64,000 bases of DNA from Rhodococcus sp. BP22 (GTDB lineage Bacteria; Actinomycetota; Actinomycetes; Mycobacteriales; Mycobacteriaceae). Below, in pieces: positions 53,471 through 61,496 of the stretch (the first letter of the stretch is position 1; each line of letters starts with the position of its first letter). The notes beneath the pieces were generated by a model that worked only from the letters and a program-made list of their open reading frames with translations, ran no database searches and was not told where the DNA came from. Where the stretch lies: assembly GCF_014281965.1 (NCBI RefSeq), contig NZ_JACFTB010000006.1:62001-126000 (forward strand), given 5' to 3'. Both the position numbers and the translations under genes were made by a program.

Positions 53471-54424
53471 ATGGCGACATCTACCCTGCTCGCACAGTTG
53501 CGGGCCGTTCTCCAACTGACCAACACCGAAATCCAAACAGCCCAAACTCGCACCGCGCAAGCTCGCACCGAAGCCGTACGGACAGAGCTCGAACAGAATG
53601 CGTCGAACGGCCGTGACCGCGCCGACGCCATCGAATCCGCACTTCGTGATCTCGGTGGCCTTCCTGACGTCGTCGGACCAATGGTCGGACGCACCCTCGC
53701 ACTTTTCAAGACCCTCGGCGAGCAGGCCCAGCCCTTCGACGAGGCGCTTCTCGGCGACCTTGCACTCGAGCAACAGCTGCTCGGCCGCGCAAAGTACATC
53801 AAGGCTCTCGCGACAGCCGCCCACGAGCCTAAGGTGATTGCCTTGGCCGACCGTTTGATAACCGCACACAGTGCCACTGTCGAATGGCTCGAAACCGTCC
53901 TCGCCGAAGACGCACTGGGCGGCCCTGCAGCCTTGCGCCGGTCACCGCTGCAGGCTGCAGCGGGCGGCGCCGTCAAGTTGGTCAATGCTCCCGCGACGTG
54001 GTCCGCGCGCAGTCTCGATCGAGCACTCGACGCGGCCCGCGGCACACCCAGTCGGGTGAGCGAGCTACTCGGTAGAGGGGCACATGCAGGCGAAGTTGCA
54101 GCGAAGACACTCGCTGCCAGCCGTGACGCAGCCCTGGAAGCTGCCGAGGGTGTCACTCGCGACGAGGGCGCTGACGGAGTAGCCGACGCTATTCATTCGG
54201 CACGGGCAGCCGGTGGCATTCTCGAGCCCGAGGAGCTTCCCATCGTTGGCTACCAAGATCTGAATGTTTCCGAGTCCGTCTCTGCGATCAAAGAATTGGT
54301 TGATCCGTCGGACATTCGCATCGTGCTCGCCTTCGAAGAAGCACACAAGAATCGTCACGGGGTCGTATCCGCGGCCCAGACACGACTTGCTGCAATCGCC
54401 AAGGAAGTTGTCTCGACTCGCTGA
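53471..54424 (+). CDS. Ferritin-like-domain stress protein
   Basis: 317 residues. The first half (about 1-160) is all-helical with FDEALLGDLALEQQLLGRAKYIKALA and RLITAHSATVEWLETVLAEDALG, an arrangement like a ferritin-like bundle with acidic and His residues. The rest is a low-complexity helical region and a C-terminal IVGYQDLNVSESVSAIKELVDPSDIRIVLAFEEAHKNRHGV-type block. Iron binding is possible but unproven. AAAGGAAGCG lies before the ATG. A SigB/SigF-type promoter and a tandem repeat precede it. Confidence 0.72.
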   Translation: MATSTLLAQLRAVLQLTNTEIQTAQTRTAQARTEAVRTELEQNASNGRDRADAIESALRDLGGLPDVVGPMVGRTLALFKTLGEQAQPFDEALLGDLALEQQLLGRAKYIKALATAAHEPKVIALADRLITAHSATVEWLETVLAEDALGGPAALRRSPLQAAAGGAVKLVNAPATWSARSLDRALDAARGTPSRVSELLGRGAHAGEVAAKTLAASRDAALEAAEGVTRDEGADGVADAIHSARAAGGILEPEELPIVGYQDLNVSESVSAIKELVDPSDIRIVLAFEEAHKNRHGVVSAAQTRLAAIAKEVVSTR

Positions 54425-54441
54425 TCGATGATGTTTCGAAC

Positions 54442-54485
54442 AGTGGAAGCCGGCCCGAGCTGATCAGCTCGGGCCGGCTTCCACT
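54442..54485. terminator. 44-base perfect palindrome (terminator)
   Basis: AGTGGAAGCCGGCCCGAGCT continues to a fully self-complementary 44-base sequence with no unpaired loop. It follows the ferritin-like gene by 17 bases and isolates it from the promoter of the next operon. Confidence 0.85.
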
Positions 54486-54502
54486 ATTGGTGAGTCGACA
54501 CG

Positions 54503-54527
54503 GTTTCCGGAATCGACGGACGGGTAT
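54503..54527 (+). promoter_or_regulatory. SigB/SigF-type promoter of the YihY operon
   Basis: GGTTT with GTTT at 54503-54506, a 15-base spacer, and GGGTAT at 54522-54527, a perfect match to the SigF-type consensus. The GTG at 54537 follows after 9 bases. Confidence 0.75.
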
Positions 54528-54536
54528 GTCCGCATT

Positions 54537-56069
54537 GTGCACGTACGTAAAGATTCACCAGCCCCGGTCGAAGCCGACCCCGACGACCCTCGCAAGCCGC
54601 AGTCACCGGCAGAGCTGACCAAGCCCTCATGGCTGTTCGTCGTTCGCAAAACTGCAAGAGAGTTTTCTCGCGATCAATGTACCGACCTAGCCGCGGCGCT
54701 CACCTATTACGCTGTGCTGTCACTCTTTCCGGCGATGCTCGCTGTCGTTTCGCTACTGGGCGTGTTCGGCCAGGGCCAGGCAACGGTCGACGGAGTGCTC
54801 GAGGTCGTCGGAGATCTCGGTCCGTCCTCTGCGGTGGACACATTGCGAGGACCTATCGAGCAGTTGGTTCAAGCACCGGCTGCCGGGTTCGCTCTTGTTA
54901 CTGGCCTGCTGGGTGCCCTGTGGTCGGCCTCGGGTTACGTGGGTGCATTCGGCCGCGCGATGAATCGGATGTACGAGGTCGACGAAGGTCGGCCCGTCTG
55001 GAAGCTGCGTCCGATCATGCTCTTGGTGACCTTGATTGCCCTCACCTTGCTGGCGTGCGCAGCGGTCATGCTGGCTTTGAGCGGGCCGGTCGCCAAAGCG
55101 GTAGGCGAGACCGTAGGACTCGGAGAGACCGCGTTGACGGTCTGGAACATCGCCCGCTTCCCGATCGTGCTGGTACTTGTCGTTCTCGCCGTAGCCGTTC
55201 TCTACTACGCAACCCCCAATGTCCAACAGCCGAAGTTTCGCTGGATCAGCGCAGGCGCTGCAGTCGGCATCGTCGCGTGGATTCTGGCAACGGCTGGTTT
55301 CGGGTTCTACGTCGCCAACTTCAGCAGTTACAACAAGACTTACGGGTCGCTCGCAGGCGCGATCATATTTCTATTGTGGCTGTGGATCACCAACCTCGCG
55401 TTGCTGTTCGGAGCAGAACTCGATTCCGAGTTGGAGCGAGGCCGTCAGCTACAGGCAGGAATGATCGCCGAGGAGCAGCTTCAATTGCCGCCACGCGATA
55501 CGCGGGTCTCGGACAAGAACGCCGAAAAAGATGCCGACGCGATCGAACAGGGCCGCCTGTTGCGCACACAACACAATCCCGACCAGTCAGAGGACGCCGA
55601 CTCTCCCCTCGGCACGAAAGGAGCAACCGTGACAGACCGACCCGACACTGGACCCGACCACCTACGGCAGGCAAATAGGAGCGAGGTTGCAGATCTGTCC
55701 ACCGTCCAACTCGTCGAGCGGCTCACCCAGCAAGTCTCGACCCTGGTACGCACCGAAATCTCGGCCGGTCTGGACGAGGTGAAAACCAAAGGCACCCGCC
55801 TGGGAATCGGAATCGGGATTTCCGGCGCCGGCGCAATACTGCTGTTCCTCGGGCTTGCCACCTTCATTGCCACGGCTGTTCTCGGTCTGTCGACCGTGCT
55901 GGATCCCTGGCTCGCCGCGTTGATCATCGCGGCGGCGGTGACCCTTATCGGTGCGATTCTTGCGCTCGTCGGAGCCAAGCGCGCGAAGAATGCGCTCCCT
56001 CCCGTTCCCGAAAATACTGTCGCCAGCGTCGACAAAGACATCACCGCAATCAAGGAAGGCATCCGATGA
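54537..56069 (+). CDS. YihY/BrkB membrane protein fused to a holin-like DUF1469 domain
   Basis: 510 residues. Residues about 30-310 are a YihY/BrkB domain with six membrane segments (LAAALTYYAVLSLFPAMLAV, LWSASGYVGAFGRAMNRMYEV, YGSLAGAIIFLLWLWITNLA). A charged linker (about 315-363) leads to residues 364-510, a phage-holin-superfamily III/DUF1469 protein with LVRTEISAGLDEVKTKGTRL and two membrane helices. Relatives are normally two genes. Inside this frame a GTG at 55629 (VTDRPDTGPD) has AAAGGAG 5 bases upstream. So a separate holin-like protein could be made by internal initiation, besides the fusion. The gene begins 9 bases after a perfect SigF-type -10, predicting a leaderless transcript. 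Confidence 0.85.
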   Translation: MHVRKDSPAPVEADPDDPRKPQSPAELTKPSWLFVVRKTAREFSRDQCTDLAAALTYYAVLSLFPAMLAVVSLLGVFGQGQATVDGVLEVVGDLGPSSAVDTLRGPIEQLVQAPAAGFALVTGLLGALWSASGYVGAFGRAMNRMYEVDEGRPVWKLRPIMLLVTLIALTLLACAAVMLALSGPVAKAVGETVGLGETALTVWNIARFPIVLVLVVLAVAVLYYATPNVQQPKFRWISAGAAVGIVAWILATAGFGFYVANFSSYNKTYGSLAGAIIFLLWLWITNLALLFGAELDSELERGRQLQAGMIAEEQLQLPPRDTRVSDKNAEKDADAIEQGRLLRTQHNPDQSEDADSPLGTKGATVTDRPDTGPDHLRQANRSEVADLSTVQLVERLTQQVSTLVRTEISAGLDEVKTKGTRLGIGIGISGAGAILLFLGLATFIATAVLGLSTVLDPWLAALIIAAAVTLIGAILALVGAKRAKNALPPVPENTVASVDKDITAIKEGIR

Positions 56070-56347
56070 CCGGAAAACATTCGAACGAAGCCCACACTTC
56101 GAACGAGCAGGCACCCAGCGTCGACGAGCTACGTGCCGAACTCTCGGAAACGGTGGCAGCGCTCGCAGCGAAGGCCGATGTCCCGACCCGCGTCCACGAC
56201 AGCGCGTCGGCCAGCGTCGAAAAGGCCAAGTCCACCGCCGAATCTAATCCGGGAATCGTCGCGGCGCTGGCAGCGGCCGCGATCGGCGCAGTGATTGCGT
56301 ACGTCGTGGTCCGTCGCCGCAAGTCGAGGCGAGGAGTCCTCCGATGA
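56066..56347 (+). CDS. DUF3618 membrane protein
   Basis: 93 residues. VDELRAELSETVAALAAKAD and the coiled helix after it are DUF3618 features, followed by one membrane helix (IVAALAAAAIGAVIAYVVV) and a basic end. Unknown function; family members accompany holin-like and YihY genes in stress operons. It overlaps both neighbours as ATGA. Confidence 0.82.
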   Translation: MTGKHSNEAHTSNEQAPSVDELRAELSETVAALAAKADVPTRVHDSASASVEKAKSTAESNPGIVAALAAAAIGAVIAYVVVRRRKSRRGVLR

Positions 56348-56616
56348 GCACGGTGTCCAAGACGATGTACAAGCCGCTGTCGCTGGCGATGAGTGTGCTC
56401 GGCGGAGTCGTAGCCGGAATGGTGTTCAAACAGGTGTGGAAGCGCATCGGGGACGATGACGACAAGGCCCCGGACCCGAAGGATCTCGGACGCTCCGCGC
56501 GGGAGGTGTTGATCGCCGCAGCAGTGCATGGCGCCGTATTCGGTCTGGTGAAAGCTGCGATCGATCGCGCAGGCGCCCACGGCTACCGCGCATTGGCCCA
56601 CGAAGACCCCACGTGA
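56344..56616 (+). CDS. DUF4235 membrane protein
   Basis: 90 residues. MYKPLSLAMSVLGGVVAGMVF and VWKRIG, then ARDVLIAAAVHGAVFGLVKAAID-type second helix, fit the DUF4235 family. Two membrane segments. Unknown function. Starts overlap the DUF3618 stop as ATGA and its stop overlaps the next start as GTGA. Confidence 0.82.
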   Translation: MSTVSKTMYKPLSLAMSVLGGVVAGMVFKQVWKRIGDDDDKAPDPKDLGRSAREVLIAAAVHGAVFGLVKAAIDRAGAHGYRALAHEDPT

Positions 56617-57815
56617 AAGACCACACCCCCACCTTCTTCGATGTCGTGATCGTCGGCGGTGGAAACGCTGGTATCAGCGCTGCCGCACGTCTCATCCGTA
56701 AGGGAATCACGTCCGTCGCGGTGATCGAACCCCAGCAAGTTCACACCTACCGACCACTGTTGTCCTACGTCGGTGGCGGCCAGGCCTCGTTGAGCAGCGC
56801 GCAACGCACCCAACGATCGGTGACCCCGCGCGGATGTACGTGGATCGAGGACTCGGTCATCGTCGTAGACGCTGCGGAGCGCACCGTGACCTGCGCATCG
56901 GGGAGATGCTACCGATACCGCGACCTGGTGCTGGGCCCCGGTCTGGTACCGGATCTCGACGCGTTGCCTGGCATTTACAGTGCACTCGACTCGCCTGCGG
57001 TAGCCAGCAACTACCTCGACCGTGCCGAGAAGACCTGGGCGCTGGTAGAGGCGATGCCCAGTGCCGGGCACGCAATATTCACGGTGCCCAGGGCTCCTGT
57101 CAGTTGTACCGGTACGACGCTCAAACCCTTGTTCCTCGCGGTCGCTCACTGGCAACGGACCGGCCGGTCAGACAGTATCGAGATCACTCTCGTCATCGAC
57201 CGCCCCCGTCTCCTGGGGGTTCCAGAACTGGATGCTCGGCTGCTGAGCCGCTTGCGGGAACTCGGCGTCCGGATATTGACCGGTACGGCGGTCACATCAC
57301 TGGAGCCGGAAGAACGCCGAATCACCGTGACAGATGTCAACGGTAACGCCGAGCAACTGCAGTACGACTTCCTTCACCTGGTGCCGCCCTTCCGAGGACC
57401 ACAGTGGTTGCAATCCTCGGATCTGACCAGCAACAACGAACATGGATTGGTGGACATCGATCCGCTGACCTTCGCCCATCGCACACACCCGAGCGTGTGG
57501 GCAGTCGGAGACGGTGCAGCCGTACACACAGATCCTTCGGGTGGCGCTCTACGTCAACAGGTTTCGATATTGGTGGACAACATGCTGGCGGCTCGCGCCG
57601 GCACCGAACTGTCGTCGTACGACGGCTACACCGTCGCCCCGGTGACGGTCGACGCACACCGTCTCATTGCAGGCGAATTCGACCGAACCGGCGCGGTGGC
57701 CTCCTCACTTCCGTCATTTCTCGATCCGCTTACTCCCCGTCGAACTGCCTGGGCATTCGATCGGTACGTATTACCTCGGGTCTACTGGAATTCGATCTTG
57801 AAAGGTCGCCTCTGA
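56613..57815 (+). CDS. SQR-like NAD(P)/FAD-dependent oxidoreductase
   Basis: 400 residues. An FAD motif DVVIVGGGNAGISAAARLIRKG near the N-terminus, HTYRPLLSYVGGGQA, and WAVGDGAA at about 296 fit sulfide:quinone oxidoreductase-like flavoproteins. APVSCTGTTLKPLFLAVAHW resembles the SQR family. The SQR cysteines that form the polysulfide bridge are not all evident (one in VSCTG), so the substrate may be a quinone or disulfide. It is the last gene of the stress operon, overlapping DUF4235 by GTGA. Confidence 0.8.
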   Translation: MKDHTPTFFDVVIVGGGNAGISAAARLIRKGITSVAVIEPQQVHTYRPLLSYVGGGQASLSSAQRTQRSVTPRGCTWIEDSVIVVDAAERTVTCASGRCYRYRDLVLGPGLVPDLDALPGIYSALDSPAVASNYLDRAEKTWALVEAMPSAGHAIFTVPRAPVSCTGTTLKPLFLAVAHWQRTGRSDSIEITLVIDRPRLLGVPELDARLLSRLRELGVRILTGTAVTSLEPEERRITVTDVNGNAEQLQYDFLHLVPPFRGPQWLQSSDLTSNNEHGLVDIDPLTFAHRTHPSVWAVGDGAAVHTDPSGGALRQQVSILVDNMLAARAGTELSSYDGYTVAPVTVDAHRLIAGEFDRTGAVASSLPSFLDPLTPRRTAWAFDRYVLPRVYWNSILKGRL

Positions 57816-57934
57816 CCGCAATCGAGTACCGGGCGAATCACTCAGCCGTCGGTGCTCGCCGGGCAACAACGACGGCCTGGTTTAATCGACCGGTAAGCGT
57901 CCACCTTCGGACCGCTTCTGAGCGAGGAGTGCCC

Positions 57935-58306
57935 ATGCCGGTCGACGAGACCCAGGCAGCGCAGTTCGACATTGCGCGTCACCACAACGGGTCGACGCTC
58001 GTGCTCACCGTGTCCGGCGAGCTGGACATGCGGACCTCGCCCGCCCTCGATGAGGCCATCTCCGAAGGTGCACTCACGGCACCGACCGCCCTTGTAGTGG
58101 ATTTGTCCGAGGTGACATTCGTTGCCTCGGCCGCGATGACTGTGCTCACTGTTGCTCAGAACAAGCTCGGCGAAACACTGCAGTTCGCCGTGGTTGCCGA
58201 CGGTCCGGCCACCAGCCGTCCGATCCGGCTGATGGGCCTGGATCAAGTCTTCTCTCTCTACGAGGATCTGGCTACCGCGCTGGCAGCAATCGACTCACCG
58301 AGCTGA
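57935..58306 (+). CDS. STAS-domain anti-anti-sigma factor
   Basis: 123 residues. VLTVSGELDMRTSPALDEAI and ALVVDLSEVTFVASAAMTVL are the STAS fold, with a serine (ASAAM) where RsbV-type proteins carry the regulatory phosphoserine; here the usual DSSGL is changed to ASAAM. It would sequester an anti-sigma kinase when unphosphorylated. The 3' end overlaps the convergent PP2C phosphatase by 49 bases. AGGAGTGCCC precedes the ATG. Confidence 0.85.
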   Translation: MPVDETQAAQFDIARHHNGSTLVLTVSGELDMRTSPALDEAISEGALTAPTALVVDLSEVTFVASAAMTVLTVAQNKLGETLQFAVVADGPATSRPIRLMGLDQVFSLYEDLATALAAIDSPS

Positions 58307-59502
58307 GCATCGGGTCCGGCGGGCACACCGAGCGCCAGCACAGCGGCGTCGTCCTCGAGGCCCGCCCCGAAGCTGTCCAGCAGCGCGCGGATGTCATCGA
58401 TGATCGCTTGGGCGGTTGACGGGGAATGTGACCGCGCGAAGTCGAGTAGTGCCCCGGTGTCGTCGTAACGTTCGCGACCGGGCCCGACGCGCGCTTCTGT
58501 CAGTCCGTCGGTGTAGAGCACGAGAGTATCTCCCGGCCGCAGGGACAGTCGGGTCGAGACGAATCTGGCATTGGGAAGAATGCCGACCAATTGGCCACCT
58601 GTCGTCTCCACGTAACTCGCACTGCCGTCTGCGCGAAGAAGTAGCGCCGGAGGATGCCCGCCGCTGGCCAACTCCACGTCGAAGCCATCGCCGACAATTG
58701 TGAGGACGCCGAATATCACAGTGCAGAACTGCGGTTCGGTTGCGTGGAATTCCTGCTCGAGTACGGTATCGAGATTGTGCAGCACCGCAATTGGGTCCCG
58801 GTCGTACACCGCCGCTGCACGGAGCGTGTATCTCGTCAACGACGTCACCGCCGCGGCACCGGCACCTTTTCCGCAGACGTCGCCGAGGAAGAACCCCCAT
58901 TGGTCGGCCGCGAGCGGGAAGAGGTCGTAGAAGTCACCACCTACATCCTCCGTCGACGCGTAGTGATAGGAGGCCTGCGCATCCATTCCCGCGGGTGGAG
59001 ACAACGAGGACGGCAGTAGTGATCGCTGTAATGTCTTGGCCAACAGTTCGACTCGTGCTCGACTGTCGTCTGCACGCTTACGGGCCTCGAGCAGCTCACG
59101 TTCGTAAGCCCGCCGATGGCGCGCGTCGAGAGCAGTGATCCGAATCAACACTGGTTCACCGCAATCGTCGGTCTTGACATTCGCGGTCAAGAACACCGGC
59201 AACCGGCCACCGTCCGCGGTGACAAGATCGACCGTGACGCCGTCGATGTGACCGTTCATGTGCAGAATCGGCGCGAAATGGGTCTCGTAGTGAATGCGAC
59301 CGCCCGCAGTGAGCAGTCGCGTGAACGACGTTCCGATCATCGAGTCCTGTTGATGCCCAAGCCATCTGGCGATCGTCGAATTGAGCTTCGCAATGGTTCC
59401 ATCCGGCCACAACGAGAGATATCCGCACGGCGCGTTCTCGTACAGATCGAGCAGGCTTTCTTCGAGTGCATCGCCAGAAGCGGGTTCCTTCGGCGCGCTC
59501 AT
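58258..59502 (-). CDS. rsbP: PAS-PP2C phosphatase, RsbP-like energy-stress phosphatase
   Basis: 414 residues. A PAS domain (about 16-125) begins YENAPCGYLSLWPDGTIAKL, strikingly like B. subtilis RsbP (NDAPCGFLALSEEGSI). A coiled-coil (about 130-165, ELLEARKRADDSRARVELLA) follows, then a PPM/SpoIIE phosphatase domain with VGGDFYDLFPL, LGDVCGKGAGAAAVTSLTR, GGHPPALL and LYTDGLTEA. It removes phosphate from an RsbV-type STAS protein. The ATG overlaps the upstream RsbQ-like stop as ATGA. This pairing supports an energy-stress role rather than a generic regulator. Confidence 0.87.
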   Translation of the reverse strand: MSAPKEPASGDALEESLLDLYENAPCGYLSLWPDGTIAKLNSTIARWLGHQQDSMIGTSFTRLLTAGGRIHYETHFAPILHMNGHIDGVTVDLVTADGGRLPVFLTANVKTDDCGEPVLIRITALDARHRRAYERELLEARKRADDSRARVELLAKTLQRSLLPSSLSPPAGMDAQASYHYASTEDVGGDFYDLFPLAADQWGFFLGDVCGKGAGAAAVTSLTRYTLRAAAVYDRDPIAVLHNLDTVLEQEFHATEPQFCTVIFGVLTIVGDGFDVELASGGHPPALLLRADGSASYVETTGGQLVGILPNARFVSTRLSLRPGDTLVLYTDGLTEARVGPGRERYDDTGALLDFARSHSPSTAQAIIDDIRALLDSFGAGLEDDAAVLALGVPAGPDAQLGESIAASAVARSS

Positions 59503-60305
59503 GACCGCGCCGCAAACCCAGCTATCGCGGCGGAAGTCAGTTCGGGAGCACTGACCTGCGGGCAGTGTCCGCTGACGTCGAGTGTCTGCAACATACTGCC
59601 GGTGACGTTTTCGTGCACGTATCGGCCGACTTCGGGCGGAGCGAGGGTGTCGCGTGCGCAGTCGACCACCAGCGTCGGCACGGTCACGCGCTTCAGATCG
59701 GCGCGATTGTCCGAAAGAAACGTCGCCATCGCGAACACTTTGGCAGCCGCCGGATCCGTTCGGCAGAAGCTATCGGTCAGTTGCTTCTCGAGGTCGGGTC
59801 GATCCGGTGTACCCATGACAGTCGGAGCCATGACCGCTGACCAACCCAGATAGTTGCTGTCGAGAGAATCGAGCAACTCGTCGATGTCGGCCCTGGTGAA
59901 CCCACCTCGGTAATCGCCATCGTCGATATAGCAAGGCGACGGCGTCAACAAAATCAACTTCGAGAATCGTTCGGGCGCCTCGGCGACAGCCAGTACCCCG
60001 ATCATCGACGCGACCGAGTGACCGACGAACACGACATCGCGTAGATCGAGTTCCTCGACGATATCGAGTACGTCGCGGGCGTATTGTCCGAGGTCATCGT
60101 ACTTGGCAGCGTCCCATGCGTCCGGGTTCGATCCGCCGGCACCCACGTGATCGAACAGAACTACCTTGAAGGAATCCACTAGGCGCTCAGTGACCGACCC
60201 CCACAAATTTTGATCGCAACCGAAGCCGTGCGCGAGCATCACTACCGGACCGTCTGCAGCTCCGACGATTCTCACATTGTTCTTCGCGCGCACGTTCACC
60301 AGCAC
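59499..60305 (-). CDS. rsbQ: RsbQ-like alpha/beta hydrolase
   Basis: 268 residues, about the size of B. subtilis RsbQ (269). The match is close throughout: MLAHGFGCDQNLWGSV, FDHVGAGGSN, YARDVLDIVEELDL, VFVGHSVASMIGVLA and LTPSPCYIDDGDYRGGF. The catalytic triad falls at Ser97, Asp219 and His247, essentially the RsbQ numbering. RsbQ makes or binds a hydrophobic ligand needed to activate the RsbP PAS domain. The start may be GTG at 60305, 60299 or 60293. It is translationally coupled to rsbP. Confidence 0.87.
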   Translation of the reverse strand: MLVNVRAKNNVRIVGAADGPVVMLAHGFGCDQNLWGSVTERLVDSFKVVLFDHVGAGGSNPDAWDAAKYDDLGQYARDVLDIVEELDLRDVVFVGHSVASMIGVLAVAEAPERFSKLILLTPSPCYIDDGDYRGGFTRADIDELLDSLDSNYLGWSAVMAPTVMGTPDRPDLEKQLTDSFCRTDPAAAKVFAMATFLSDNRADLKRVTVPTLVVDCARDTLAPPEVGRYVHENVTGSMLQTLDVSGHCPQVSAPELTSAAIAGFAARS

Positions 60306-60400
60306 ATTCTGACACTGGGCCGCAGAGGCATCGAGCGCACCCTGGTTCTCGAACGAAGCACGGCGGCCATTACCGAAAACTCATGGCGCAATCTCGACGT

Positions 60401-61111
60401 TCACGGCCGCTGCGTCACTCTGCCCGCCAGTTCGGCGACGCTGGTATTCCAGTCCTGCGAAAGCCTGCTGAGTAGGTCGAACGCCTGGACCGCGTCGATG
60501 CCGTATCTTTCCATGATCATGCCCTTCGCCTGGCCGATGAGGTCGCGCGAGGCCAGCGCGGACTGCATCTGATCCTCGTGTTGAGCAGCGATCAAAGCAA
60601 CGGCAGCTTGCGTGGCCAACAACAAGCCGAGTTCCTCGCTTGCAGAATCGAACCCGTTGGCCCTCTCGGAGTACAGATTGAGGGCTCCCAAATTGTCACG
60701 CCCGGTGTAGAGCTGGAATGCCAGCATCGAACGCACACCCATTCCCCCTGCCTCAGAAGCGAACTGCGGCCATCGATGTTCCGATCTCATGTCTTCCACA
60801 TGGACCGTCCGCTGCTCCCACACGGCATCCAGGCATGGCCCCTGTCCACATTGCTGTTGCAGGGAGTCGAGTCGACGCGGTAACTCACCCGTCGCGGCCC
60901 TCGACTCGACCGTGCGGCGTCCGGTGACCAGCGTAATTCCAGCGTGATCAGTACCTGGGACCATCCCGACTGCCATGGTGGTGATCGAGACCAGCGTGTC
61001 TTCGATACTCGCGTAGCTCTGCTGAAGAGCACGCGCCATTTCCGACACCCCTCGACTCAGCGCTCCGTCGAGCGCCCGCCGATCAGGTGACTTCAAACTC
61101 ATCGTCCCCAC
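60401..61111 (-). CDS. GAF-ANTAR RNA-binding regulator
   Basis: 236 residues. An N-terminal GAF domain (about 45-170, with VPGTDHAGITLV and GVRSMLAFQLYTGRDNLGALNLYSE) is followed by an ANTAR domain (about 178-236) with ASRDLIGQAKGMIMERYGI and SVAELAGRV. ANTAR domains bind paired hairpins in mRNA leaders and antiterminate. It sits 95 bases upstream of rsbQ in the same direction and is likely part of the same signalling neighbourhood. No matching hairpin pair was identified in the leader. Confidence 0.85.
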   Translation of the reverse strand: MGTMSLKSPDRRALDGALSRGVSEMARALQQSYASIEDTLVSITTMAVGMVPGTDHAGITLVTGRRTVESRAATGELPRRLDSLQQQCGQGPCLDAVWEQRTVHVEDMRSEHRWPQFASEAGGMGVRSMLAFQLYTGRDNLGALNLYSERANGFDSASEELGLLLATQAAVALIAAQHEDQMQSALASRDLIGQAKGMIMERYGIDAVQAFDLLSRLSQDWNTSVAELAGRVTQRP

Positions 61112-61249
61112 CCATCACCCGAACGTGCTCTGACCCGCATATCTTTCCCGACCCTACTTCGTTATCGACGCCGATCCAGCCGACTCGGCGATTGCAAGTG
61201 ATCGAAGGACGCACTTCGACCGTGGAGCGAAGACGCGTGGGTGGTCGTA

Positions 61250-61275
61250 GTTTGGTTACGGACCATTCTGGCTAC
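61250..61275 (+). promoter_or_regulatory. Weak SigB/SigF-type promoter before the tiny acidic gene
   Basis: GTTT at 61250-61253, a 16-base spacer, then GGCTAC at 61270-61275. The -10 has C in place of the third G of GGGTA, so this is only a near match. The start codon follows 34 bases later. Confidence 0.35.
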
Positions 61276-61309
61276 CTACACGTGAAATGCCTATCGAAAG
61301 GGACAGATC

Positions 61310-61453
61310 ATGAGTAAGAACCAAAGCGAATCCGGCTCGACAGCCGACAATCTCGGCAAGGACAACACGATTCCGAATACCGAAGATGGAATAGCAGTCG
61401 GACACTCTTCCGAGTCCTCGTTCGAACCAGAGGAAGATACCGACGAAGATTGA
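61310..61453 (+). CDS. Tiny acidic protein, 47 residues
   Basis: MSKNQSESGSTADNLGKDNT continues to a very acidic end SSFEPEEDTDED. No hydrophobic core is apparent, so it is probably disordered. AAAGGGAC precedes the ATG. It is 43 bases before the AceE-like gene and likely co-transcribed. I recognise no family. Confidence 0.62.
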   Translation: MSKNQSESGSTADNLGKDNTIPNTEDGIAVGHSSESSFEPEEDTDED

Positions 61454-61496
61454 TTTCTGCTTGCCGTAGCGCGACCCGAAGGAGGTGAACAACGCG

